Part shown: positions 16,331 through 25,098 of the stretch, piece by piece
Layout of the letters: each line of letters begins with the position of its first letter
Numbering within the stretch: the stretch's first letter is position 1
From: SMBSF63 sp034003545
GTDB taxonomy: Bacteria; Chloroflexota; Anaerolineae; Anaerolineales; Anaerolineaceae
Direction of reading: 5' to 3'
Length of the DNA: 64,000 nucleotides
Assembly: GCA_964447155.1 (NCBI GenBank)
Contig: CAYURM010000001.1
Span: forward strand, 124,001 to 188,000
The notes under the pieces: model-generated
Told to the model about the DNA's origin: nothing
Database searches by the model: none
Seen by the model: only the letters and a program-made list of their open reading frames with translations
Position numbers and translations under genes: made by a program

Positions 16331-16894
16331 TTACGCATCCCCCAAATGAGATTCCAGATCGCAAAGCATTTCGCTGACTGCATCGTCATATCCCCAGCCC
16401 ACTCTGCTGGACAATCTTTTCAACGCACCGAGACGCTTGTGGTACTGTTCATAAAGCGCTTCCCCATGAGGGGCTTCCAACAATAAGGTAACAATATCCC
16501 CCAGCATGGTTTCAAGCGCAGTATAAAACGGCTCATCGATATCCCCAAAATCATTGGTAAATTGAGTGCCGCGTTCCACATGCAGCAGCATCAGATCAAG
16601 CGTGCCTGCGATATCGCCAGTAGCCTTTCGATAGGTATTGATAACCTTACGCGATTCACCAAAACGCGGCATGTGGGGAAACCTGACATTCTCGGCATAA
16701 ATCGCTCGCACCACCTGCTTGCGGGACTTCTCCAGCAACTCCGTATCTTGCCAGCCCGGCGAAATCTGCGCCCGGATGAAAGCCTTGTTTTGCGGTGAAA
16801 GGGCATACAGCCCTTTGATCAAATCGACCAGCGCTTCATTGGGAACATCTTTTAATATTTTACGAATAGCAGGCCAATTCATCCCTGTCGCCAT
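16331..16894 (-). CDS. DUF6155-like protein
   Basis: 187 residues, mostly helical, soluble. The start PAIRKILKDVPNEALVDLIKGLYALSPQNKAFIRAQ-type arrangement resembles DUF6155 proteins, whose role is unknown (family call from memory of the pattern, moderately sure). It starts 4 bases after the stop of the SNF2 helicase gene on the same strand and has no ribosome binding site of its own, so it is probably translated by coupling with it. A functional link to the helicase is inference from position alone. Confidence 0.6.
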   Translation of the reverse strand: MATGMNWPAIRKILKDVPNEALVDLIKGLYALSPQNKAFIRAQISPGWQDTELLEKSRKQVVRAIYAENVRFPHMPRFGESRKVINTYRKATGDIAGTLDLMLLHVERGTQFTNDFGDIDEPFYTALETMLGDIVTLLLEAPHGEALYEQYHKRLGALKRLSSRVGWGYDDAVSEMLCDLESHLGDA

Positions 16895-16898
16895 AAAA

Positions 16899-19800
16899 TT
16901 AACTGAACAATACTTTCACATCGTCGCCGGTCAGCGACTTAAAGAAACTGCCTTCAGAGGAAATCAACTGCTCCACCAGGTCCTTCTTACGGTTTTGTAA
17001 TTCCAGGATCTTCTCTTCCACCGTCTCTTTGGCAATGAATTTGTAGATGAAAACCGGCTTGTCTTGACCGATACGATGGGCCCGGTCTGCAGCCTGCATT
17101 TCAACCGCCGGATTCCACCACGGGTCCAGGTGGATCACATAATCGGCGGCAGTCAGGTTCAACCCCACGCCGCCCGCTTTCAAACTGATCAGAAAGAATG
17201 AAATCGAAGGATCATCCTGAAACTGGTCCACCCGCCCCTGCCGGTCTTTCGTCTTGCCGTCCAGATAGGTATACGTAAAGCCCCTCTTCTTCATCTCGAC
17301 TTCGAGCAATTTTAGTGTCTGCACAAATTGAGAGAAGATGAGCGCCTTGTGTCCCTCGGATTGTAGCGTTTCCAATGTTTCCAGCAGGATCACAAATTTT
17401 GCGGAGTCTTTTTTGTAGGTCGGTTCAACCAGCGCCGGATGGATGCAAATCTGGCGCATACGCAGCAAGCCTTCCAAAATCTTCATGCGGGCTTGATCCA
17501 TACCGCTTTCTTCAATCATCCCCAGCAGTTGAGCGCGGTAATATTCGCGGGTGCGGTCATACAACTTGCGCTGCGCCGGCTCCAGCTCGGTATAGATAAT
17601 GCGCTCGGTGCGCGGCGGCAGCTCAGGCGCTACCTGCTTTTTCGTCCGGCGCAGGATGAATGGATAGACCATCCGCTTGAGCAGGCTGGCCGTTTCTTCA
17701 TCCTGTCTGCTTTCAATCGGGTTGGCAAATTCCGATTTGAAATAGGTCATGCTGCCCAGCAAGCCAGGATTAAGAAAGGCAAACTGCGACCATAACTCAA
17801 AGGTATTATTCTCCACCGGGGTGCCCGTCATACACAAACGCCGTTCGGCATTGATCAGCCGTGCCGCTTTGGCACTTTGCGCCAGCGGATTTTTGATCGC
17901 CTGTGATTCATCCAGAATGGCGTAACTGAAGCGGTACCCTCGCAAGGTTTTAATATCACGCAGCATCGTGCCATAGGTGGTCAGGATAATGTCATACGCC
18001 TTAAAAGTTTCCACATCCTTGTCACGGGAAATGCCCATATATTCCAGAATGCGCAAATCCGGGGTGAAAACAGCCGATTCCCGCTGCCAGTTAGCCAGCA
18101 AACTTTTGGGAACCACCAATAAAACCGCATTCTGTGGTCCATCCTGCTCCCGCAGTGATTGCAAAAACGCCAACACCTGAATCGTTTTTCCCAGCCCCAT
18201 GTCATCTGCCAGAATACCGCCGAAGCCGTACTCCTTCAGAAAATGCAGCCAGTCAAGGCCTGATTTCTGATAGGGACGCAGTTCACCGGTAAACCCTTGC
18301 GGCACAGGCTGGGGCTGAATATCCTCAAACCCTTTCAGCCGTTCGCGCTTCTCGTAAAATTCAGTAACCACGTTCGCTTGCGCAGCATCTGCCAGCAATT
18401 CATCCACCAGCGAAAGCTGCAAATCGCTGACCCGCAAACCGCCATCCGTCTCTTCGGCCATCTCAAACAGGTACTTGTACCGCTCCAGCCACTGATCGGG
18501 AATTTGTCCAATCGAACCGTCCGCCAGTTTGATGTAGCGGTCGCCTTTTTTAAGCACCCTGCGGATTTCTCGCAAATCCACTTGCTGATCCCCATACAGA
18601 ACCACCGCATCCAGTTCAAACCAGTCAATTCCGCTGGTGATATTCAAGCTGATACTGGGGGTATGCGGACTAACCTTGCCCAGGGCGTCTTTGTCACCAT
18701 AAATTTCAAACCCGGCTTCTGTCAATGCGGGAATAGAATGCATCAGAAAATCAAAGGGATGCGTGCGGGCACGTATCTCGAAAGTGCCATAAGCAAAAGA
18801 CTTGTTCGCCCTTTTGAGACCATATTTAGCGTCCGTCAATAACTGATAAAAATCAGCCTCCCGCTCCTGCTGACGGTGAACGCGGGTAAGCGTCCACGAA
18901 CCAGGGTTGTCCAGCGTTGAAACGGACTCATTGCTGCGGTCTGGCTCAGTCTCATATTCCCCATAACCAAAGCGCAGGTCAGCGCGCAGCGTCCCGGCAT
19001 CATTATGCAAATACAGACGCGGGATAGCCTCCTCCTGCACATCTTCCCAATGGACCACGTCCCCTTCGATCGGGATGCGTTCGGCAATCTGAAGAAAATA
19101 CTTTTCGCGAAAAATATCTTCCTGCTCCGCCGGTATATGGAGCGGGAAAATACGCAGCAGGTCCAGACTCTCAGGGTTGGCCACTGGGACAAGTTTGTCA
19201 ACCAGCAGCGCCCAGGGTGGTTTTTCCGAAACAATGTCCAGATTCTTTTTAGCGGAGGTAAAAAGCTGTCCGTTAAACTGCACTCCTGCCTGCAGGGAGA
19301 TTACTTCACCATCCCGCATCAAGGCCGCTTTGATCTCCTGCGGCTCATTCAGAATATATACGCGCTCATAGACCTTATTGCGGCCGGTATGAAGGAAAAC
19401 CGGGATGTCCATTTGGGCAATGATCGGCAGGTAATCAGAAAATTCGGAATATCCATAATACCGGCCATGTTGCACGATAAAATTAAAAAAGGCAACCCCT
19501 TCCGGCGCAAGGTTCATACACCCCGCGGGATTAACATTTTGGTAAGGCTGGTCCAGATATTTGACCCAGCCCCGCCCCTCATCCAGTGCCTGGTTTATGG
19601 CAGCAGAATCATCGCCAATGTGATTTAATCTGCCCCACTGGGCAGCCTTGACAATTGCAGCCGAAATCTTAAAGGAAACCCCGGAGTAGTATTCGTCCTT
19701 CTGCAAAAGAAACACGGCTACATAGCGATGCGCTTTTGATCCTGTAGTCCGGCGCGGGGCCTTTTGCAGCGCCAGACCCAGTTGATATTTCCAGTCTTCC

Positions 19801-20105
19801 TGCACCACTTCGCTGCGAAGATACTCTCTGAGCGCCAGAAAGGACGCCATCATATGCTTGCAAAAATAGCCTTGATCTGCGTACGGGCAGGTGCAGGAAA
19901 ATCCGAGTTCTTTTTTGCCTCGCTGCGAGACAACAACCTCATATTCATTATCGCCGCTGCCCCGCACCATACATACAGCAAAATCCTCGTTGTACTCAAT
20001 CTCATACACCCGACCTTGCTGATAATAACGTACACCGCGCTGGACAGATGGAGGATCCGCATAACGGTAATAATTAAATGCTTCAAGTGCTTCATAAGTA
20101 ATCAT
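16899..20105 (-). CDS. SWIM zinc-finger SNF2 family ATPase/helicase
   Basis: A 1068-residue Swi2/Snf2-type DNA translocase. The N terminus holds a SWIM zinc finger with Cys71, Cys73, Cys82 and His84 (FSCTCPYADQGYFCKH), which binds DNA or protein. A long middle region (about 100-600) precedes the SNF2 ATPase: DDMGLGKTIQ (Walker A), ILDESQAIKN (DExx box, here DESQ), LCMTGTPVEN (motif III), then the helicase C half with YLDGKTKDRQGRV, SLKAGGVGLNLTAADYV and DRAHRIGQ. Bacterial members relate to HepA/RapA-like remodelers, but this SWIM type is separate. It is coupled to the DUF6155-like gene and divergent from the mevalonate gene. Confidence 0.92.
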   Translation of the reverse strand: MITYEALEAFNYYRYADPPSVQRGVRYYQQGRVYEIEYNEDFAVCMVRGSGDNEYEVVVSQRGKKELGFSCTCPYADQGYFCKHMMASFLALREYLRSEVVQEDWKYQLGLALQKAPRRTTGSKAHRYVAVFLLQKDEYYSGVSFKISAAIVKAAQWGRLNHIGDDSAAINQALDEGRGWVKYLDQPYQNVNPAGCMNLAPEGVAFFNFIVQHGRYYGYSEFSDYLPIIAQMDIPVFLHTGRNKVYERVYILNEPQEIKAALMRDGEVISLQAGVQFNGQLFTSAKKNLDIVSEKPPWALLVDKLVPVANPESLDLLRIFPLHIPAEQEDIFREKYFLQIAERIPIEGDVVHWEDVQEEAIPRLYLHNDAGTLRADLRFGYGEYETEPDRSNESVSTLDNPGSWTLTRVHRQQEREADFYQLLTDAKYGLKRANKSFAYGTFEIRARTHPFDFLMHSIPALTEAGFEIYGDKDALGKVSPHTPSISLNITSGIDWFELDAVVLYGDQQVDLREIRRVLKKGDRYIKLADGSIGQIPDQWLERYKYLFEMAEETDGGLRVSDLQLSLVDELLADAAQANVVTEFYEKRERLKGFEDIQPQPVPQGFTGELRPYQKSGLDWLHFLKEYGFGGILADDMGLGKTIQVLAFLQSLREQDGPQNAVLLVVPKSLLANWQRESAVFTPDLRILEYMGISRDKDVETFKAYDIILTTYGTMLRDIKTLRGYRFSYAILDESQAIKNPLAQSAKAARLINAERRLCMTGTPVENNTFELWSQFAFLNPGLLGSMTYFKSEFANPIESRQDEETASLLKRMVYPFILRRTKKQVAPELPPRTERIIYTELEPAQRKLYDRTREYYRAQLLGMIEESGMDQARMKILEGLLRMRQICIHPALVEPTYKKDSAKFVILLETLETLQSEGHKALIFSQFVQTLKLLEVEMKKRGFTYTYLDGKTKDRQGRVDQFQDDPSISFFLISLKAGGVGLNLTAADYVIHLDPWWNPAVEMQAADRAHRIGQDKPVFIYKFIAKETVEEKILELQNRKKDLVEQLISSEGSFFKSLTGDDVKVLFS

Positions 20106-20225
20106 CGTAAGGCTAATTTTACTAAAGAATGGTAAAATGCGTGCTCAAATCGGAATTTGAATGCAAATGATGCTCACAAACAATCCTTCGCACAAAAAAA
20201 TCAGCTTTCTTTCCCCTGCCTCGGT

Positions 20226-20231
20226 TATAAT
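20226..20231 (+). promoter_or_regulatory. -10 box placing the transcript start at the mevalonate-gene ATG
   Basis: TATAAT ends only seven bases before the ATG at 20239. Since transcription normally starts six to eight bases after the -10 box, the mRNA would begin at or next to the start codon, i.e. be leaderless. There is no Shine-Dalgarno. Confidence 0.5.
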
Positions 20232-20238
20232 TGCCTTC

Positions 20239-21231
20239 ATGATAAACAACCCAATCACCGCCATCGCCCACCCTAACATCGCCTTCATTAAATATTGGGG
20301 CAACCGCAACCAGGCCCTGCGCCTGCCGGCCAACGGCTCCATCTCGATGAACCTGGCCGGGCTGGAAACGCGCACCACGGTCACCGTGGATGCGGCCCTC
20401 CCAGCAGACAGCCTGACCCTCAACGGGCAAGCCCTCCACGGCCCGCCGCTGGAGCGCGTCTCGGCTTTTCTGGACGTCGTGCGCGGCATGGCTGGCATTG
20501 ATGGCTATGCGCATGTTTCCAGCGAGAACAACTTCCCCATGGGCGCAGGCATCGCTTCCTCGGCCGCAGCATTTGCCGCCCTCAGCCTGGCGGCCAGCGC
20601 CGCGTATGGCCTGTCGCTGGACGAGGCCGCCCTCTCCCGCCTGGCACGGCACGGTTCAGGCTCGGCCTGCCGCTCGGTACCGGGCGGCTTTGTGGAATGG
20701 CTGGCCGGGGATGGGGACGCCACCTCCTATGCCGCTTCCATCGCCCCGGCAGATCACTGGCTGCTGGCAGACTGCGTCGCCGTGGTCGCTGCCGGTCACA
20801 AAACGGTCGGTTCCACCGCCGGGCATACCCTCGCCGGTTCCAGCCCCCTGCAAAACGCCCGGCTGGCACAGGCGGAAGAACGCCTGACCCTCTGCCGCCA
20901 GGCCATCCTGGGGCGCGACTTTGACGCCCTGGCCGAGGTGGTGGAACTGGACAGCAACCTGATGCACGCCGTGATGATGACCTCCACCCCCCCGCTATTC
21001 TACTGGCAGCCGGCCACGTTGGGGATCATGCAAGCGGTGGAGGCCTGGCGCAGCCAGGGGCTGCCGGTGTGTTACACCATTGACGCCGGCCCGAATGTAC
21101 ATGTTCTTTGCCCCCGGGAAAAAGCAGCGGAAGTGCAGCAGCGCCTGGCTGCAATGCCGGGCGTACAACAGGTACTCACTGCCCACGCAGGAGGCCGCGC
21201 CCATCTTCTTTCCGGATCACCGAATCACTAA
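20239..21231 (+). CDS. Diphosphomevalonate (or phosphomevalonate) decarboxylase
   Basis: 330 residues from the start at 20239 (MINNPITAIAHPNIAFIKYWG); upstream in-frame starts lie in or before the promoter. A GHMP-fold enzyme of the mevalonate route to isopentenyl units. The AxAHPNIAxIKYWGxR start and the FPMGAGIASSAAAFAAL phosphate-binding loop match mevalonate-diphosphate decarboxylases, as do SGSACRSVPGGFVEW and the C-terminal CYTIDAGPNVHVL with the catalytic Asp. Chloroflexota are also known to use a phosphomevalonate decarboxylase with isopentenyl phosphate kinase; sequence by eye does not separate the two. No other mevalonate gene is in the window. Confidence 0.87.
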   Translation: MINNPITAIAHPNIAFIKYWGNRNQALRLPANGSISMNLAGLETRTTVTVDAALPADSLTLNGQALHGPPLERVSAFLDVVRGMAGIDGYAHVSSENNFPMGAGIASSAAAFAALSLAASAAYGLSLDEAALSRLARHGSGSACRSVPGGFVEWLAGDGDATSYAASIAPADHWLLADCVAVVAAGHKTVGSTAGHTLAGSSPLQNARLAQAEERLTLCRQAILGRDFDALAEVVELDSNLMHAVMMTSTPPLFYWQPATLGIMQAVEAWRSQGLPVCYTIDAGPNVHVLCPREKAAEVQQRLAAMPGVQQVLTAHAGGRAHLLSGSPNH

Positions 21232-21309
21232 ACCCGGATTGACTGATCCCCTCATCGCTTTTTTACATTTTTCCTATACAAATCATCCGCATTTGATGCC
21301 GCGAAACGG

Positions 21310-21315
21310 TATAAT
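21310..21315 (+). promoter_or_regulatory. Candidate -10 box for the RseP-HEAT-peptidase operon
   Basis: TATAAT in the gap between the mevalonate gene and the site-2 protease gene, 98 bases before the ATG at 21413. No clear -35. Confidence 0.3.
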
Positions 21316-21412
21316 AAGATCATGCTCGGGCAAACGCCCTGTAAGTTTTACTTATTTCCATCTCGCCTGCCAGAACAAGCCGCAGCGCAGATGAAACAGA
21401 AAAGGACACTTA

Positions 21413-22504
21413 ATGTTACTCGTACAATTCATTTTAGCCTTTGGGTTCCTGGTCTTCATCCATGAATTCGGGCATTTTGTAGCTGCTAAATTACAGCATA
21501 TTGAAGTCGAAGAATTTGGCTTTGGCTTTCCCCCTAAACTATTCAAGCTGTTTACCTGGAAAGGCACTGACTTTACCCTCAACGCGATTCCCTTTGGCGG
21601 GTTCTGCCGCATTGTCGGTGAGACCGATACGGACGCCCCTGGCGGCATGTCCAACGCCAGCATCTGGACGCGATTCAGCATCCTGGCTGCCGGCCCGATG
21701 ATGAACCTGATCGCCGGCATTCTTTTCTTCACGATTACCATCGCCAGGGTAGGCACCCCCGACCCCAGCATTGTGATCGTTTCCAGCGTCACAGCAGGCA
21801 GCCCGGCCGCCGCCGCTGGATTACAAGCCAATGACATTCTCCGCAAGGTCAACGACACCATCATTGACAGCAGCGAGACCATGCAAAACGTGGTTGCTGA
21901 AGCTGAAGGCAATCCCATAGAAATCACCTACGAGCGGGACGCGGAATTAGGCGTCACCAGCATGACGCCAGCCTACAATGAAGAATACCAACGCCATCTG
22001 ATTGGTATCGTGATGAGCAATCCTCATGAAAAACTGCCCTTCTTTCAAGCCATCCCCGCCGCCCTGCAAATGACCTATGAACAAGGCACCATGATCTTCA
22101 AATTGCCCGGTATGCTCTCAAGAGGCGAGATCAGTAAAGAAGAAGCCCGGCTGGTCGGCCCGATCAGCATGGGGCGGCTGTTCCTGGATGCCCGCGAAAA
22201 AGACATCGAAACCCAGGCTGCCCAGGCAGAAACAATCCCTAACCAGCCCACCACGGAACTGCCCGCTATCAACACGATTTTGCTGATGGGCATTCTCTCC
22301 ATCGCGCTGGCAATCGGCAACCTGCTGCCCTTCCCCGCCCTGGACGGCGGGCGCATCCTCCTGCTCCTGCCCGAAATTATCACCCGCAAACGGGTTCCGC
22401 TTGAATTTGAAAACGCTTTGAACGCAATTGGTTTTGCGATATTAATCGGGTTGATGGTTTTCGTAACCGCTCAAGATGTTATCAATCCGATCGTCATCCC
22501 CTGA
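21413..22504 (+). CDS. rseP: Site-2 intramembrane metalloprotease (RseP family)
   Basis: A 363-residue membrane zinc protease that cuts regulatory or signal-peptide substrates within the membrane. HEFGH (His17, Glu18, His21) lies in the first helix; the third ligand is in LPFPALDGGRI, the NPxPxLDGG-type box of the last part. A single PDZ domain sits between, about residues 115-185 (VSSVTAGSPAAAAGLQANDIL). AAAAGG lies upstream of the ATG. Its substrate might be an anti-sigma factor, but none with a membrane anchor is seen. The next gene starts 13 bases downstream, so they form an operon. Confidence 0.92.
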   Translation: MLLVQFILAFGFLVFIHEFGHFVAAKLQHIEVEEFGFGFPPKLFKLFTWKGTDFTLNAIPFGGFCRIVGETDTDAPGGMSNASIWTRFSILAAGPMMNLIAGILFFTITIARVGTPDPSIVIVSSVTAGSPAAAAGLQANDILRKVNDTIIDSSETMQNVVAEAEGNPIEITYERDAELGVTSMTPAYNEEYQRHLIGIVMSNPHEKLPFFQAIPAALQMTYEQGTMIFKLPGMLSRGEISKEEARLVGPISMGRLFLDAREKDIETQAAQAETIPNQPTTELPAINTILLMGILSIALAIGNLLPFPALDGGRILLLLPEIITRKRVPLEFENALNAIGFAILIGLMVFVTAQDVINPIVIP

Positions 22505-22517
22505 TAAGGTGAGTTAC

Positions 22518-23552
22518 ATGACTGAAACTGAAAGAATCTCCATTCAGAAATTTATTGAGACCTTGCTTGATGATGACACCCCGGAAGGGGACATCATCTT
22601 GAACCGTTTTTCAGACCTGGCAGAAAACGATCTGGCGGCTTTGAACGAAAACTGGCCGCAGATCAATCCTGTCCGCCGCAGATACATCCTGCAAAATTTG
22701 AAATGGATCGCCGATGAAGACTTGCTGGTTTGTTTTGACGGTATTGCCCTGATGGCGCTGGACGACCCCGACGCTGAAGTTCGGGCAAACGCAATCGCTT
22801 TGTTGTGGGAATTTGAAAACAAAAAGTTGATCCCCACCCTCATTCAGTTAATGCAGCAAGACCCGTCCAAAGATGTACGCGCCGCTGCGGCTACTGGCCT
22901 GGGTAAATACGTTTATCTGGGCGAAGTTGAAGAAATCTCCACCGAAGCGTATGCCCAAACCGAGAACGCCCTGCTGGACACGATTCGCGGTGAAGATGAC
23001 AAGCTAGTCCGCCAGCATGCCCTGGAGGCCATCAGCTTCTCCTGTCACAAGGCAGCCCAGGATGAAATCCGCAAGGCCTCTGCTTCCCGAGACCCCGCCT
23101 GGGTAGCAAGCGCCATGTTTGCGATGGGACGCTCTGCCGACAAACGTTGGGCAGATATGGTTCTCGAAAACCTGGATCATCCCGAATCAGACGTCCAACT
23201 GGCTGCGATCATTGCGGCCGGAGAACTGGAGCTGGACGAAGCCCGTGACCCCCTGTTGCTTTTACTCGAAAAAAGCACTCAGTTGGACGAAGTCTTGCAA
23301 CGTACGATCGTATGGTCGCTTTCCCAAATTGGCGGAGAAAATGTGCGCGCCGCACTGGAGTACCTGCTTGAAGTGGCAGAACAGGAAGAAGAATTTGCCG
23401 ATATGGTTGAATTTCTCGAAGCAGCCATTGAAAACCTTGAATTCAATGAAGGTTTGCTGTTCCCCGACTTGTTCGATATTGAAATGACAGACGATGATTT
23501 GTATGACCCATACGAAACAGACGGAAATCTAACGGAAAATAAAGAAGAGTAG
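22518..23552 (+). CDS. HEAT-repeat protein
   Basis: 344 residues from the start at 22518 (MTETERISIQKF), with AAGGTGAG upstream; the longer frame would overlap the protease gene. An acidic, all-helical soluble protein with repeated helical pairs: ALDDPDAEVRANAIALL, QQDPSKDVRAAAATGLG, GEDDKLVRQHALEAI, DHPESDVQLAAIIAAG, the DxxVRxxAxxAL pattern of HEAT/PBS-lyase-like repeats. These are protein-binding scaffolds. The tail is very acidic (MTDDDLYDPYETD). It lies between an RseP-type protease and a peptidase MA protein in one operon; a chaperone or adaptor role is inference. Confidence 0.8.
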   Translation: MTETERISIQKFIETLLDDDTPEGDIILNRFSDLAENDLAALNENWPQINPVRRRYILQNLKWIADEDLLVCFDGIALMALDDPDAEVRANAIALLWEFENKKLIPTLIQLMQQDPSKDVRAAAATGLGKYVYLGEVEEISTEAYAQTENALLDTIRGEDDKLVRQHALEAISFSCHKAAQDEIRKASASRDPAWVASAMFAMGRSADKRWADMVLENLDHPESDVQLAAIIAAGELELDEARDPLLLLLEKSTQLDEVLQRTIVWSLSQIGGENVRAALEYLLEVAEQEEEFADMVEFLEAAIENLEFNEGLLFPDLFDIEMTDDDLYDPYETDGNLTENKEE

Positions 23553-23585
23553 CATCTCACCTTTCGAAGGGGCTCTCTGCCAGCC

Positions 23586-24782
23586 ATGAAAAAATTGCTA
23601 GCCACGTTGATCACCATCCTTGTCATACCGTTAACCGGGATCCATGCTTTCGCCCAGTCTGCCCCGGAAGCGGTCTTTCTCTTTAAAGACGTGACCGTTT
23701 TCTATGAGTATGGGAAAGAAATCATCTTCCAGACTACGCTCCAAACCGAAGAAGAAGTAAAAGAAATCTTCCTTTTTATTCAACCCCAGGGCCAAAATGT
23801 CCGTACGGAAACGGTGACAGGCAGCGAAAACGGCGAAGTGATCTTTACCTATGACGCCGCCGCCGCCCCTCTGCGGCCTTTTGCAGTCACAGACTATTGG
23901 TTCCAGGCTACCCTGACAGATGACAATATCATCGAAAGCGAAAAACATCAATTCCTGTATGAGGATAACCGCTTCGATTGGCAGCGGCTCGAAAAAAATG
24001 GCTTCCAGATTAACTGGCATCATAAAGACGCCAGCTTCGGACAAACCGTACTGGGTGTTGCGCAACAATCGCTGGAGGTCAGCAGAAATTATGTGCCTGC
24101 CGAACCGCCCGACATCCTCAGGATCTATGTTTATGAAAACGCCAGTGATGTGCAAATTGCCATGAATCTCGGCCAGCACAAGTCCTGGGTGGCCGGACAC
24201 GCCAGCCCGGACCTGGCAACCGTCCTTGTTTCGGTACCGCAAGGCCCCGGTGAAAAGCTGGAACTGGAACGGCAAATCCCCCATGAGATCACCCACATCA
24301 TGCAATACCAGTTGATGGGAGCCAATTATCGCAACGCCCCCTTGTGGCTTCTGGAAGGCACCGCCTCCCTGGCTGAGCTGTATCCCAACCCGGATTATGA
24401 ACGCGTGCTGGAAAGGGCCGTCGAAAACCAGTCCCTGATCAAAATTGAAGACCTGTGCAATACCTTTCCGCAGGAAGCCTCGCGCGCTTTTCTTGCCTAT
24501 GCGCAGTCAGAATCCTTTACCCGCTACATCTATACCCATCACGGGTCTTCCGGCCTGCAAACCTTGATGATGAATTATGAGAACGGTCTTGGGTGCAGCG
24601 AAGGGTTTTCCGCCGCATTCAAAACTTCTCTGACACAGGAAGAATACAACTGGCAGCAGCAATTGGGCATTCATACCGGTTCGCTGATCCTGCAAAATAT
24701 TGCCCCCTATTTTTTGGTGCTGGCCCTGATCACCCTGCCTGTCTCTATTGGCAGCATCCGCAAAAAAGAACGCACACAATGA
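23586..24782 (+). CDS. Peptidase MA-like metalloprotease, secreted and membrane-anchored
   Basis: A 398-residue protein with an N-terminal signal peptide (KKLLATLITILVIPLTGIHAFAQ) and a C-terminal membrane helix followed by RKKE, so the catalytic part faces outside. The zinc motif HEITH is near residue 233 (IPHEITHIMQYQL), with downstream WLLEGTASLAELYP carrying the gluzincin Glu: the peptidase MA-like arrangement. An N-terminal beta-sandwich region (about 30-130) precedes it. It follows the HEAT gene by 33 bases and overlaps the acylphosphatase gene by four bases (ATGA). Substrate unknown. Confidence 0.8.
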   Translation: MKKLLATLITILVIPLTGIHAFAQSAPEAVFLFKDVTVFYEYGKEIIFQTTLQTEEEVKEIFLFIQPQGQNVRTETVTGSENGEVIFTYDAAAAPLRPFAVTDYWFQATLTDDNIIESEKHQFLYEDNRFDWQRLEKNGFQINWHHKDASFGQTVLGVAQQSLEVSRNYVPAEPPDILRIYVYENASDVQIAMNLGQHKSWVAGHASPDLATVLVSVPQGPGEKLELERQIPHEITHIMQYQLMGANYRNAPLWLLEGTASLAELYPNPDYERVLERAVENQSLIKIEDLCNTFPQEASRAFLAYAQSESFTRYIYTHHGSSGLQTLMMNYENGLGCSEGFSAAFKTSLTQEEYNWQQQLGIHTGSLILQNIAPYFLVLALITLPVSIGSIRKKERTQ

Positions 24783-25081
24783 GTGCTGACGGAAGTATTC
24801 CAACAGAACGTTTGCATGCCAGGGTTGAAGGCCGTGTCCAGGGGGTCGGCTTTCGCTACTTTGTGCTGGCCGCCGCCCAGGAACTACACCTGACCGGCTG
24901 GGTGCGCAACCGTTTTGATGGCAGCGTCGAAGTCACTGCGGAAGGCCCGCGCAAAGACCTCGAAACCCTGACTTTCTTCCTCCGCAAAGGCCCGCGCAGC
25001 AGCTTCGTCAGCGGCGTCAGCACTGATTGGCAGCCGGCCACCGACGAATTCACCCGCTTTGATGTCATCGCCACGTTTTAA
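24779..25081 (+). CDS. acyP: Acylphosphatase
   Basis: 100 residues. The start at 24779 overlaps the previous stop as ATGA, indicating translational coupling. The family signature is complete: ARVEGRVQGVGFRYFVL with the phosphate-binding loop and catalytic Arg, and GWVRNRFDGSVEVTAEGP with the catalytic Asn. It hydrolyses carboxyl phosphates such as acetyl phosphate or 1,3-bisphosphoglycerate. The N terminus is about ten residues longer than usual. It converges on uvrB with only 17 bases between stops. Confidence 0.93.
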   Translation: MSADGSIPTERLHARVEGRVQGVGFRYFVLAAAQELHLTGWVRNRFDGSVEVTAEGPRKDLETLTFFLRKGPRSSFVSGVSTDWQPATDEFTRFDVIATF

Positions 25082-25098
25082 CCCCCGCTCCAGCCCTT

